From Bog-159 sp049511415 (lineage in GTDB: Bacteria; Acidobacteriota; Terriglobia; Bryobacterales; Bryobacteraceae): a stretch of 64,000 nt of DNA. A program made the position numbers and the translations under genes. The DNA lies in contig JBEKYC010000024.1 in NCBI GenBank assembly GCA_049511415.1, positions 1 to 64,000 of the forward strand, in the 5' to 3' direction. The notes beneath the pieces are model-generated. The model worked only from the letters and a program-made list of their open reading frames with translations. It was not told the origin of the DNA and did no database searches. Positions 45,161 to 53,957 of the stretch are shown piece after piece (position 1 is the stretch's first letter; the number at the start of each line of letters is the position of its first letter).

Positions 45161-45539
45161 AATTCTCCTGCCGTTCGGAGTCTTCGCCGAGAAGACCGGC
45201 GTTTCGCGCATCGTGGCGGAGACCCGCGAGGGATCATTTGGGATACTGCCGCATCGGCTGGATTGCGTGGCGGCGCTCGCCCCCGGGATTCTTACCTATC
45301 AAAACGAAGGGGAAGGCGAGGTTTATGCAGCCGTCGACGAAGGCGTGCTGGTGAAGACCGGCCTGGACGTGCTCGTCTCCGTGCGCAACGCGATCGGCGG
45401 AACGGACCTCGCGCAACTGCATGCGGCGGTGGAGAAGGAGTTTATGAACCTGGACGAGCGGGAGCAGAGCGTCCGCTCGGTGATGGCGAAAATGGAAAGC
45501 GATTTCATCGGCCGCCTGGCGGAGTTTCAGCATGCGTGA
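45132..45539 (+). CDS. atpC: N-type ATPase F1 epsilon subunit
   Basis: The 135-residue protein has the beta-sandwich of epsilon (LKILLPFGVFAEKTGVSRIVAETREGSFGILPHRLDCVAALAPGIL) and a short helical end. The ATG lies 29 bases inside atpD; a second ATG at 45150 is possible. It couples rotation between the gamma subunit and the c-ring. It is in the expected second place of the N-ATPase operon. Confidence 0.92.
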   Translation: MPQPALMHLKILLPFGVFAEKTGVSRIVAETREGSFGILPHRLDCVAALAPGILTYQNEGEGEVYAAVDEGVLVKTGLDVLVSVRNAIGGTDLAQLHAAVEKEFMNLDEREQSVRSVMAKMESDFIGRLAEFQHA

Positions 45540-45840
45540 AGAATCGTTCAGCCGGGCGGTCGCGGCCAAGGCTGCGCGCAAGCTCAAGGCGCGGCGCAAT
45601 TCCACGCAGGGAGTCTGGTTCGGCTTGGGGATGATGGGTCTGGTGGGCTGGTCGGTGGTGGTTCCGACGCTGCTAGGCGCCGCGTTCGGTATCTGGCTCG
45701 ACAAACGCAATCCAGGACAGCTTTCCTGGACGCTGACGTTTCTGGTTATCGGCCTGGCCATCGGCTGTTTGAACGCCTGGCATTGGGTGAGCAAGGAAGA
45801 CCAGGAGATGCGAGACGAACAGGAGAAAAAGGATGACTGA
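45532..45840 (+). CDS. atpQ: N-type ATPase membrane subunit AtpQ (AtpI-like)
   Basis: The 102-residue protein has a basic N-terminus and two membrane helices (VWFGLGMMGLVGWSVVVPTLLGAAFGIWLD and LSWTLTFLVIGLAIGCLNAWHWV). This is the AtpI/AtpQ pattern. AtpI-like proteins help assemble the c-ring. It overlaps atpC by 8 bases and atpR by 8 bases. Confidence 0.9.
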   Translation: MREESFSRAVAAKAARKLKARRNSTQGVWFGLGMMGLVGWSVVVPTLLGAAFGIWLDKRNPGQLSWTLTFLVIGLAIGCLNAWHWVSKEDQEMRDEQEKKDD

Positions 45841-46144
45841 AACTCTGGGTCTTGTGCTGGCCCTGGTGGGCGGCGTCTTACTCGGCGGGCTGTTCTTCGG
45901 CGGCCTTTGGTGGACGGTTCGCAAGGGTGTTTCGTCCGAACGGCCGGCGCTTTTGTTCCTGGGCAGCCTGTTGCTGCGAGTGGGCATTTCTTTGGCGGGC
46001 TTTTATCTTATCGGGCGCGCCGATTGGGAGAAGCTGCTGGCGAGTCTCCTGGGATTCGTCACGGCACGCCTTCTCGTGACACGTCTTACCCGCGCGGCGG
46101 AAAGGCCAAGCTATCCGGAACAGGCGGCCAGCCATGCACCTTAG
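45833..46144 (+). CDS. atpR: N-type ATPase membrane subunit AtpR
   Basis: The 103-residue protein has three hydrophobic segments (LGLVLALVGGVLLGGLFFGGLWWTV, ALLFLGSLLLRVGISLAGFYLI, LLASLLGFVTARLLV) with an Arg inside the second. AtpR is specific to N-ATPase operons, and its conserved polar residues have been proposed to contact the c subunit. The order between atpQ and atpB is as expected. Confidence 0.9.
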   Translation: MTETLGLVLALVGGVLLGGLFFGGLWWTVRKGVSSERPALLFLGSLLLRVGISLAGFYLIGRADWEKLLASLLGFVTARLLVTRLTRAAERPSYPEQAASHAP

Positions 46145-46835
46145 CCCCGATCAGATCATCTACTGGCAGCACGGGTTCTTCAAGCTCAACGCCACGATTG
46201 TGTTCACGTGGGCGCTGATGCTCGTGCTGGCCGGCGGCTCCAGACTGATCACGCGCAAACTCTCCGTCGGTCTGGAGCGTTCCCGCTGGCAGAACCTTCT
46301 GGAAATTCTCGTCACCGGTATCGCGAAACAGATTGAGGAGGCAGGCCTGAGCCAGCCGCGGAAATATATCGGCTTTCTCGGCACGCTTTTCCTGTTTATC
46401 GCTACAGCCAGCCTCTGTAACGTTCTTCCCGTCTACCAACCGCCTACCGCTTCGCTCTCGACCACGGCGGCGCTCGCGTTGTGCGTCTTTGTGGCAGTTC
46501 CGTTGTTCGGCATCGAGGAGCAAGGTGTGGGCAATTACCTCAAGTCCTATATGCAGCCGACGTTGTTCATGCTGCCATTCAATATCATCAGTGAACTCTC
46601 ACGTACGCTGGCCTTGGCCATCCGCTTGTTCGGCAACATGATGAGCGGGGCGATGATCATCGGCATCCTGTTAACTATTACGCCGTTCATCTTCCCGATC
46701 GTCATGACGCTGCTTGGTCAGTTAACGGGTATGGTGCAGGCCTATATCTTCAGCATCCTGGCGACGGTGTACATTGCCGCCGCGACGCGTGTCCGTGAGC
46801 CCAAACCCGATCCAGGGAAAGGCATTCCAGCATGA
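46134..46835 (+). CDS. atpB: N-type ATPase Fo a subunit
   Basis: The 233-residue membrane protein has five to six helices. The essential Arg of the ion channel lies in SRTLALAIRLFGNMMSG. The final helix LLGQLTGMVQAYIFSILATVYIAAAT is typical. It forms the two half-channels with the c-ring. It overlaps atpR by 11 bases. Confidence 0.94.
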   Translation: MHLSPDQIIYWQHGFFKLNATIVFTWALMLVLAGGSRLITRKLSVGLERSRWQNLLEILVTGIAKQIEEAGLSQPRKYIGFLGTLFLFIATASLCNVLPVYQPPTASLSTTAALALCVFVAVPLFGIEEQGVGNYLKSYMQPTLFMLPFNIISELSRTLALAIRLFGNMMSGAMIIGILLTITPFIFPIVMTLLGQLTGMVQAYIFSILATVYIAAATRVREPKPDPGKGIPA

Positions 46836-46860
46836 ACTACGACAAGAAAGGGAGATTATT

Positions 46861-47142
46861 GTGGATAGCATAACCATCATCGCGGTGGCATCGATTGTCA
46901 TCGCCGGCATCACCACCGGTTTCGGGACTATGGGACCCGCGCTGGCGGAAGGAAAGGCGGTGGCGACGGCGCTGAGTTCGCTGGCCCAGCAGCCGGACGC
47001 CTCCGCGACCATCACCCGGACGTTGTTCGTGGGCCTGGCGATGATCGAGTCCACGGCCATCTACTGCTTCGTGGTCTCGATGATTCTCATCTTCGCCAAC
47101 CCGTTCTGGAACCACATCATCGCGCAAGCCGCGAAGAAGTAA
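46861..47142 (+). CDS. atpE: N-type ATPase Fo c subunit with two-carboxylate site
   Basis: The 93-residue hairpin has the ion-binding Glu63 in MIESTAIY and the following Ser64, Thr65 and Tyr68 known from Na+-binding rings. Helix 1 carries a second carboxylate, Glu30 (GPALAEGKAV), where Na+-type rings have Gln. The residue equivalent to the Na+-coordinating Val is Met61. The start is a GTG at 46861 with an AAAGGGAG site. Structural work on the Burkholderia pseudomallei N-type ring linked the two-carboxylate motif to proton rather than Na+ binding, so the coupling ion here is open. Confidence 0.95.
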   Translation: MDSITIIAVASIVIAGITTGFGTMGPALAEGKAVATALSSLAQQPDASATITRTLFVGLAMIESTAIYCFVVSMILIFANPFWNHIIAQAAKK

Positions 47143-47147
47143 GACCT

Positions 47148-47918
47148 ATGTTAGCCGATTGGTTCACCATCGTCGCGCAGGCGCTCAACTTTCTCATCCT
47201 GGTCTGGTTGATGAAGCGGTTCCTTTATAAGCCCGTCCTGGACGCCATCGACGAGCGGGAGAAGCGCATCGCCGCGGAACTGGCGAACGCCGACGCGAAA
47301 AAAGCCGAAGCCCAAAAGGAGCACGACGAATTCCAGCGAAAGAACACGGAGTTCGACCAGCAGCGCGCCGCGCTGATGACCAAGGCGACGGACGAGGCGC
47401 AGGCCGAACGCCAGCGGCTCCTGGAGGAAGCTCGGAAGGCCGCCGCGGATCTGAGTTCCAAACGGCAGGAAGCGCTGAGAAACGAAGAACAGACATTACA
47501 TCAAGCCATTCGCCGCCGGACGCAGGAAGAAGTATTTGCGATCGCACGCAAGGCGCTGACGGATCTCGCTACGGTGAGCCTGGAAGAACGCCTGGGCGAG
47601 GTGTTTACGCGCCGCTTGCGGGAGATGAACGGCAGAGACAAACAAGGCCTCGCCGAGGCCCTGAAGACCACCTCCGATCCCGCGGTGGTGCGCAGCACCT
47701 TTGACCTGCCTGCGGAGCAGCGCTCCGCCATACAGAATGCGCTCAACGAAACCTTCTCGGCTGATATTCCCGTCCGGTTCGAGACCGCCCCAGACCTGGT
47801 GGGCGGCGTGGAACTCACCACGAACGGACAAAAGGTAGGCTGGAGCATCGCGGATTATCTGGCATCGCTCGAAAAGGGCGTCGACGAGCTTCTGGAGGAA
47901 AACAACCATGGAACCTGA
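47148..47918 (+). CDS. atpF: N-type ATPase stator b subunit with delta-like C-terminus
   Basis: In this 256-residue protein one membrane helix (FTIVAQALNFLILVWLMKRFLYKPVLDAI) is followed by a long charged stalk (residues 35-140). A C-terminal domain (about 150-250; SLEERLGEVFTRRLREMN, DIPVRFETAPDLVGGVELTTNGQKVGWSI) looks like the C-terminal part of delta. The operon has no separate atpH, as is usual for N-ATPases, so AtpF supplies both functions. Confidence 0.93.
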   Translation: MLADWFTIVAQALNFLILVWLMKRFLYKPVLDAIDEREKRIAAELANADAKKAEAQKEHDEFQRKNTEFDQQRAALMTKATDEAQAERQRLLEEARKAAADLSSKRQEALRNEEQTLHQAIRRRTQEEVFAIARKALTDLATVSLEERLGEVFTRRLREMNGRDKQGLAEALKTTSDPAVVRSTFDLPAEQRSAIQNALNETFSADIPVRFETAPDLVGGVELTTNGQKVGWSIADYLASLEKGVDELLEENNHGT

Positions 47919-49455
47919 GAGCCTTCAGAACGACTTCGACAAGGCGTTTGCCGGAATCGGCCAAGCCCGAGAGGCATTCAGGCCGGCATTAACGGCACGG
48001 GAGGTGGGGACCGTCACCAGTGTGGCCACCGGCATCGCCAAAGTGTCCGGCCTCCCAGGGGTGGGCTTCGACGAGTTGGTGCGATTTCCCGGTGATGTCC
48101 TCGGCATTGCGTTCAACGTGGACGCAGACGAGATTGGCGTCGTTCTGCTGGGCGACTACACGCAACTGCACGCGGGAGATGAAGTCGAGCGCACGGGCCG
48201 GGTCATGGACGTGGCGGTGGGCGACGGGTTACTGGGGCGCGTCATCGACCCTCTGGGCCGGCCGCTCGATGGCAAAGGACCGGTGGCCTCCAGCAAGCGC
48301 CTGCCCGTCGAACGGCCGGCCCCGCCGATCATGGACCGCGCGGCCGTGACGGTGCCTCTCCAGACCGGCCTCATGGTCATTGACGCGCTCATTCCCGTTG
48401 GTCGCGGCCAGCGCGAGTTGATTCTGGGAGACCGACAGACCGGCAAGACCGCTATTGCGACCGACACCATCTTCAACCAGCGTGAGCGGAATGTGCTGTG
48501 CGTTTACTGTGCCATCGGCCAGCGCGCGTCCGCGGTTGCGAAGACCGTGGCGAACTTGCGGAAAAGGGGCGCGATGGATTACACCGTCGTGGTTGTGAGC
48601 GAGGGCAACGACCCGCCGGGCCTGGCTTACATCGCGCCTTACGCCGCTACCAGTATCGCGGAGTTCTTCATGGAAGCGGGCCGGGACGTGCTGATCGTTT
48701 ACGACGATCTCGTGCAGCACGCGCGCTCCTACCGTGAACTCTCTCTGCTGCTGCGCCGTCCGCCCGGCAGGGAAGCCTTTCCCGGCGACATCTTTTATAT
48801 TCACTCCCGGCTGCTCGAACGTGCGACGCATCTGCGCAAGGAACTGGGCGGCGGGTCGCTCACCGCGCTGCCCATCATTGAAACCGAAGCGCAGGACATT
48901 TCCGCCTATATTCCGACCAACTTGATTTCCATTACGGATGGGCAGATCTACCTCTCGCCATCGTTATTCGAATTGGGCGTTTTGCCCGCGGTGGATGTCG
49001 GAAAATCCGTTTCGCGTGTGGGTGGCCAGGCACAACTGGCGGCCTACCGCGCGGTGGCGGGCGACCTTAAGCTGGCCTACGCACAGTTCGAGGAACTCGA
49101 AACCTTTTCTCGGTTCGGCGCACGCCTGGACGCGGACACGCGCAAGACCATCGAACACGGACGGCGAATCCGAGCGTGCCTGAAACAGCCGGAATTCTCT
49201 CCGGTCTCCGTGCCCGCGCAAATCGCCGTGTTGCTGGCTTTGACCGCGGGACTCTTCGACCTTGTGCCGCTGGATCAGATGACGGACGCCGAACACGCCC
49301 TATGCGAGGCCGCCGCGGATATTCCGCCGGAGGTGCGCGGGCGATTAGACACCGCCGCAAAACTGAGCGATGAGGATCGCAAAGCGATTGTTGAAATCGC
49401 AACTAAAGCCCTTGCGCGCTTCCAGCCCAAGCCTGAACCCGAGAAGAAGCCATGA
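47908..49455 (+). CDS. atpA: N-type ATPase F1 alpha subunit
   Basis: The 515-residue non-catalytic subunit has Walker A GDRQTGKTAIATDTIFNQ, the IGQRASAVAKTV segment, VLIVYDDLVQHARSYRELSLLLRRPPGREAFPGDIFYIHSRLLERA and SITDGQIYL. It overlaps atpF by 11 bases and atpG by four (ATGA at 49452-49455). Length and motifs are normal. Confidence 0.96.
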   Translation: MEPESLQNDFDKAFAGIGQAREAFRPALTAREVGTVTSVATGIAKVSGLPGVGFDELVRFPGDVLGIAFNVDADEIGVVLLGDYTQLHAGDEVERTGRVMDVAVGDGLLGRVIDPLGRPLDGKGPVASSKRLPVERPAPPIMDRAAVTVPLQTGLMVIDALIPVGRGQRELILGDRQTGKTAIATDTIFNQRERNVLCVYCAIGQRASAVAKTVANLRKRGAMDYTVVVVSEGNDPPGLAYIAPYAATSIAEFFMEAGRDVLIVYDDLVQHARSYRELSLLLRRPPGREAFPGDIFYIHSRLLERATHLRKELGGGSLTALPIIETEAQDISAYIPTNLISITDGQIYLSPSLFELGVLPAVDVGKSVSRVGGQAQLAAYRAVAGDLKLAYAQFEELETFSRFGARLDADTRKTIEHGRRIRACLKQPEFSPVSVPAQIAVLLALTAGLFDLVPLDQMTDAEHALCEAAADIPPEVRGRLDTAAKLSDEDRKAIVEIATKALARFQPKPEPEKKP

Positions 49456-50495
49456 GCGACACCACGGCGAGTCTGCGGCGAAAGATCGGCGGGGCAGGGG
49501 ACCTGGAATCCGTCGTACGCACCATGAAAGCCGTGGCCGCCTCGAGCATCGGACAATACGAGAACTCCGTGAGTGCGTTGGGCGACTATTATCGCGCCGT
49601 GGAACTGGGGTTGGGCGCATGCTTCCGGGAAAGCGGGCCGGCGCCTTTGGTTCCGGAACGGAAAGGAAAACCCGATGCGGATGGGATCGGCGCCGTCGTA
49701 TTCGGTTCCGACCAGGGACTAGTGGGCCAGTTTAATGAGGTGGTGGCCGATTTTGCGGTCAAGACACTGGCCGGCTTGCCCGGTACGCCCAGAGTCTGGG
49801 CCGTCGGCGAGCGCGTGCATGAGCGCTTGGCGGACGCGGGACTGGCTCCGATTGGAATCTTCACCGTGCCGAATTCCGTCAAGGCCATCACGCCGCTCGT
49901 CGGGCAGATTCAAATCGAAAGCGAAGCGCATCGTGCGAAAGGCGAGTATGCCAGTCTTTACGTCTTTCATAACAGGCCGCAATCCGGGGCGCTCTACGAG
50001 CCGGTCAGCCAGCGGTTATTGCCGCTCGACGCGCAATGGGAACACGGATTGGCCCAGGTCCCATGGCCGGCCGGAAGCTTGCCCGAAATCATGTGCACCG
50101 GCGCCACGACTTTGCGCGCACTGATCCGCGAATATCTTTTTATCTCGCTCTTCCGGGCCTGCGCCGAATCCCTGGCGAGCGAGAACGCGAGCCGCCTGGC
50201 GGCCATGCAACGCGCCGAAAAAAACATCGACGAATTGCTGGAGGATCTCAACCGGACATTTCATCGCTTGCGCCAAAGCGGCATCGATGACGAATTGTTC
50301 GACGTCATCTCCGGCTTCGAAGCGCTGAGCGGAGGAAGAAAGGCACCTGCGACAGCCCAGAAGCCGTTTGATCTCACACCTCGGATCGCCACGCGGGCCT
50401 ATGAAATCTACGAGCGACATGGTCGCCACGATGGCCAGGCGGATCAGGACTGGATCGAGGCGGAACGCGATGTTGCGCCGAAAGGATCAAGATGA
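49452..50495 (+). CDS. atpG: N-type ATPase F1 gamma subunit
   Basis: The 347-residue rotor shaft starts with the N-terminal coil SLRRKIGGAGDLESVVRTMKAVAASSIGQYENS. It keeps the VVFGSDQGLVGQFNE core and ends with FRACAESLASENASRLAAMQRAEKNIDELL. It is longer and more divergent than housekeeping gamma subunits and continues about 60 residues beyond the C-terminal helix. Its stop overlaps the PPK2 start (ATGA at 50492-50495), so PPK2 is translationally coupled to the ATPase. Confidence 0.93.
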   Translation: MSDTTASLRRKIGGAGDLESVVRTMKAVAASSIGQYENSVSALGDYYRAVELGLGACFRESGPAPLVPERKGKPDADGIGAVVFGSDQGLVGQFNEVVADFAVKTLAGLPGTPRVWAVGERVHERLADAGLAPIGIFTVPNSVKAITPLVGQIQIESEAHRAKGEYASLYVFHNRPQSGALYEPVSQRLLPLDAQWEHGLAQVPWPAGSLPEIMCTGATTLRALIREYLFISLFRACAESLASENASRLAAMQRAEKNIDELLEDLNRTFHRLRQSGIDDELFDVISGFEALSGGRKAPATAQKPFDLTPRIATRAYEIYERHGRHDGQADQDWIEAERDVAPKGSR

Positions 50496-51361
50496 AGATT
50501 GATTCGAAGGATTTCCGCGTGAGGCCCGGAGAAAAGGTCAGCCTCAAAGAGTGGCCGACGAGTGTGAAGCCCGTGTGCCAGTCGAAGAAGGAGTATCGAA
50601 AGCTGCTGGAAGCGCACATTGCGGCGCTCAGCACTCTGCAACGCCTGCACTACGCCTCCAACCGCTATGCATTGCTTCTGATCTTTCAGGGGATGGACGC
50701 CGCAGGCAAAGACGGCGCCATCCGGCACGTCATGTCAGGGGTCAATCCGCAGGGCTGCCAGGTTTCCAGTTTCAAGCAGCCGAGCGCCGACGAGTTGGAA
50801 CACGATTTTCTCTGGCGCACGACGCGCCGGCTTCCCGAGCGCGGGCAGATCGGCATATTCAATCGTTCCTATTACGAGGAGGTGCTCGTGGTTAGGGTGC
50901 ACCCGGAGATTCTTCGCAGCCAGGGGCTATCGGAAGAGTTGCGCGACGAGAAGAGCATCTGGGAGGAGCGATACCGGTCCATCGCGGACCTGGAGAGCCA
51001 CCTATATCGCAACGGCACGCGCACCATTAAAGTGTTCCTCCATCTTTCGCGGGACGAACAACGAAAGCGGTTCCTGGAACGTATCGACGAACCGGAAAAG
51101 AACTGGAAATTCAGCCTAGCGGACATTCATGAGAGGAAATACTGGAAAGATTACATAGCGGCGTACGAGGCCTGCCTGGACGCGACCAGTACACATCACG
51201 CGCCCTGGTACGTCGTTCCGGCCGACGATAAGCAGAATGCCCGGCTGATCGTTTCCCAAATTGTTCTGGATGCGCTTAATGGACTGAAGATGGCATATCC
51301 CAAGACCACCGCGAAACGCAAAGAAGAGCTGAAAGCTATCCGTAAGCTGCTAGAGAAGTAA
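50492..51361 (+). CDS. ppk2: Polyphosphate kinase 2 family phosphotransferase
   Basis: The 289-residue P-loop kinase moves phosphate between polyphosphate and nucleotides. Walker A is FQGMDAAGKDGAIRH (Lys73, Asp74), and IGIFNRSYYEEVLVVRVHP and the lid Arg region RKRFLERIDEPEKNWKF follow. The short single-domain form with MSGVNPQGC matches the PPK2 subgroup named polyphosphate:nucleotide phosphotransferase, which tends to make ATP from ADP or AMP. It is translationally coupled to atpG and 9 bases ahead of the H+-ATPase, so polyphosphate could supply ATP to both pumps. Confidence 0.94.
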   Translation: MKIDSKDFRVRPGEKVSLKEWPTSVKPVCQSKKEYRKLLEAHIAALSTLQRLHYASNRYALLLIFQGMDAAGKDGAIRHVMSGVNPQGCQVSSFKQPSADELEHDFLWRTTRRLPERGQIGIFNRSYYEEVLVVRVHPEILRSQGLSEELRDEKSIWEERYRSIADLESHLYRNGTRTIKVFLHLSRDEQRKRFLERIDEPEKNWKFSLADIHERKYWKDYIAAYEACLDATSTHHAPWYVVPADDKQNARLIVSQIVLDALNGLKMAYPKTTAKRKEELKAIRKLLEK

Positions 51362-51370
51362 TGGCACTCA

Positions 51371-53689
51371 ATGGCCTCACAAGGTCTCAGTAGCGATGAA
51401 GTCCGGCGCCGGATCGAAAAGTTCGGTCCGAACGCCGTGCCAGATACGTCCGTGCATGCGCTGCGCCGGGCGCTGACCAAGTTCTGGGCGCCGGTTCCAT
51501 GGATGCTCGAAGCGGCGATCGTGCTCGAGATAGTCCTCGGCAAGTACGTCGAGGCTGCCATCATTGCAGTTCTGCTGCTCTTCAATGCAGCTCTCGGGTT
51601 TTTTCAGGAAGGGCGCGCGCAGGCGACTCTGGCCGCGCTGAAGTCGCGTCTCGCCCTGAACGCTTCGGTGCGCCGCGATAATGCCTGGGCGACCGTGCCC
51701 GCGACCGGGCTCGTGCCTGGCGATATTGTGAAGCTATCGCTCGGCGCCGTGGTTGCCGCCGACGTGCGTCTGACTGAGGGATCGGTGCTTCTCGACCAGT
51801 CCATGCTCACCGGCGAATCCGTTCCGATCGAAGCCGGGGCTGGGTTCGAAACTTATGCGGGAGCGCTGGTGAGGCGCGGCGAAGCGGTGGCTGAGGTCAC
51901 CGCCACCGGGGTGCGGACCAAGTTTGGACGCACCGCAGAGCTGGTGCGCACCGCCCACGTCGAGAGCACCCAGCAGAAGGCCGTTCTGCGGGTGGTGCGC
52001 AATCTCGCGATGTTCAATGGCGTTCTGATCGTGATGTTGGTGGGCTATGCCCACGTGCTCAAACTGCCGGTTGGCGAAATCGTTCCCCTTGTGCTCACGG
52101 CCGTTCTGGCGTCGATTCCGGTAGCGCTGCCGGCCACCTTTACGCTTGCGGCGGCGCTGGGTGCGCGGGCTCTGGCGAAGCTGGGCGTGCTGCCGACGCG
52201 GCTTTCCGCGGTGGATGAAGCGGCCAGTATCGACGTGCTGTGCGCGGATAAGACCGGCACGCTCACGCAAAATGAACTGACGGTGACTGCTGTTCATGCC
52301 ATGCCCGGTTTCGACGAGCTGCACGTGTTGGGCTTGGCTGCCTTGGCGAGTTCAGATGGCGGGCAAGATCCGGTAGATGCTGCCATCCGGGACGCAGCCG
52401 CAAGGAAAGTGGCCGCCGATGTGCCGAAACTGGTCAAATTCGTCCCGTTCGATCCTGGGACAAAGATGTCCGAAGCGACCGCGACAGATCCGAGCGGCGC
52501 CTCCGTACGCGTGGTCAAAGGTGCCTTCGCCGCAGTTGCCGGCCTTACCGTATCGTCTCCGGATGCGGCCGACGCTTCGAAGACCGCGAGCGAAATGGAG
52601 GCGAAGGGCTACAGGGTGCTGGCCGTCGCGGTGGGTCCGCCGCAGGCAGTAAAGCTTGCGGGAATCATCGCCCTCAGCGATCCGCCCCGAGCGGATTCGG
52701 CGGCGCTCATCACGGAGTTGCACACGTTGGGCGTGCGCACCGTAATGATCACGGGCGATGCCGCTGCTACGGCGGCGATCGTGGCGCATGCCGTAGGCCT
52801 GGACGGAAAAGTCTGTCCGCCCGGACCGATCCCCGACGTCGTACGCCCCGAGGATTTCGCGGTCTTCGCGGGCGTGCTTCCCGAGGGAAAGTACAACCTC
52901 GTCAAGGCGTTCCAGAAGAGCGGCCACACCGTGGGTATGTGCGGCGACGGCGCCAACGACGCGCCGGCGCTGCGCCAGGCACAAATGGGAATCGCGGTTT
53001 CAACGGCGACCGATGTGGCCAAGTCGGCAGCCGGCATCGTGCTGACCAAGCCAGGACTCGGCGGCATTGTCGCTTCGGTAAAGGAAGGCCGCGTGACCTT
53101 CCAGCGCATCCTGACTTATGCGCTGAACTCGGTGACCAAGAAAACTGTGCAGGTTCTGTTTTTGGCCGTGGGTCTGGTGTTGACCGGACAGGCGATCCTG
53201 ACTCCGATGTTAATGGTGATTGTAATGCTCACCGGCGACCTCCTCGGCATGTCGTTGGCGACCGACCATGTGCGGCCGTCCCCGGCGCCCAATGCCTGGC
53301 GCATCGGTAAATTGACGATCGCGGGTGTCTTCATGGGAATCTGCGAGCTGATTTTTTGCACTGCCGTGCTGGTCGTCGGCAAATTCCGCCTGGGTTTTGG
53401 AATCGATGCGCTCAGAACGATGGCCTTCGTGGCCATAGTGTTCGGCAATCAGGCAACGACCTACACCAATCGAGAACGCCAACGCCTGGGGTCCGCCCGT
53501 CCAAGCCGATGGCTCATCGGGTCTTCCGTAATTGATGTGTCGATCGCCTCAACGCTGGCGATTTGCGGAATCGCGATGAGTCCGGTGCCTGCACTCGCTG
53601 TGGGAGTAACACTCGTGACTGCAGCGGCCTTCGCATTTGTCACGGATCTAGTCAAAGTCCCCGTTTTCCATCGTCTGGGGATTGGGTAA
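51371..53689 (+). CDS. P-type ATPase, plasma-membrane H+-ATPase type (P3A)
   Basis: The 772-residue cation pump is a P-type ATPase: an N-terminal cation-ATPase domain (GLSSDEVRRRIEKFGPNAVP), actuator loop LTGESVPIE, phosphorylated Asp293 in CADKTGTLTQNE, and hinge MCGDGANDAPALRQAQMGIAVSTATDVAKSAAGIVLT. It has ten membrane segments. Its length, the short loops and the ASIPVALPATFTLAAALGA helix are those of P3A proton pumps rather than Ca2+, K+ or heavy-metal types (no CPx motif). It probably exports H+ and acts with the N-ATPase in ion homeostasis under stress. Confidence 0.92.
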   Translation: MASQGLSSDEVRRRIEKFGPNAVPDTSVHALRRALTKFWAPVPWMLEAAIVLEIVLGKYVEAAIIAVLLLFNAALGFFQEGRAQATLAALKSRLALNASVRRDNAWATVPATGLVPGDIVKLSLGAVVAADVRLTEGSVLLDQSMLTGESVPIEAGAGFETYAGALVRRGEAVAEVTATGVRTKFGRTAELVRTAHVESTQQKAVLRVVRNLAMFNGVLIVMLVGYAHVLKLPVGEIVPLVLTAVLASIPVALPATFTLAAALGARALAKLGVLPTRLSAVDEAASIDVLCADKTGTLTQNELTVTAVHAMPGFDELHVLGLAALASSDGGQDPVDAAIRDAAARKVAADVPKLVKFVPFDPGTKMSEATATDPSGASVRVVKGAFAAVAGLTVSSPDAADASKTASEMEAKGYRVLAVAVGPPQAVKLAGIIALSDPPRADSAALITELHTLGVRTVMITGDAAATAAIVAHAVGLDGKVCPPGPIPDVVRPEDFAVFAGVLPEGKYNLVKAFQKSGHTVGMCGDGANDAPALRQAQMGIAVSTATDVAKSAAGIVLTKPGLGGIVASVKEGRVTFQRILTYALNSVTKKTVQVLFLAVGLVLTGQAILTPMLMVIVMLTGDLLGMSLATDHVRPSPAPNAWRIGKLTIAGVFMGICELIFCTAVLVVGKFRLGFGIDALRTMAFVAIVFGNQATTYTNRERQRLGSARPSRWLIGSSVIDVSIASTLAICGIAMSPVPALAVGVTLVTAAAFAFVTDLVKVPVFHRLGIG

Positions 53690-53720
53690 CCATCGGCAAG
53701 TCACGTGCATCAGGAATTGC

Positions 53721-53957
53721 ATGATCAAGCAAGCCGTAGGCACAGGCTCAGCCGGCCAGTCCGGCGATACGCAAGGGCTGTCAGACGTCGCAGAGGCAGG
53801 CTCGGAGAGCGTCGAAGAACTCCTCGAGGAAGGACAGGCTTTCGAAGCCGAAGCGATTGGCGGCGTGGAAGATGCATCCGACCCCGACGTGGCTGAAGTT
53901 CACACAAGACAAGTTCGAGAGGACGATGTGCCTGGCGAATACCTGGACGAGGATTAG
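53721..53957 (+). CDS. Small acidic conserved protein
   Basis: The 78-residue, strongly acidic protein contains SAGQSGDTQGLSDVAEAGSESVEELLEEGQAFEAEAIGGVEDA and ends DDVPGEYLDED. I recognise this as a conserved acidobacterial/proteobacterial small protein of unknown function. The ATG at 53721 lacks a good ribosome-binding site. It is the last gene of the plus-strand run and converges on the AI-2E-family gene with a 4-base overlap. Confidence 0.7.
   Translation: MIKQAVGTGSAGQSGDTQGLSDVAEAGSESVEELLEEGQAFEAEAIGGVEDASDPDVAEVHTRQVREDDVPGEYLDED

Noticed and set aside
53694..53709. CGGCAAGTCACGTGCA, an eighth near-match to the -24/-12 pattern, upstream of the small acidic protein gene
   Set aside because: The predicted transcription start falls on the base before the ATG, which would make the message leaderless; the first base of the -24 box is also wrong and the site overlaps the end of the run.
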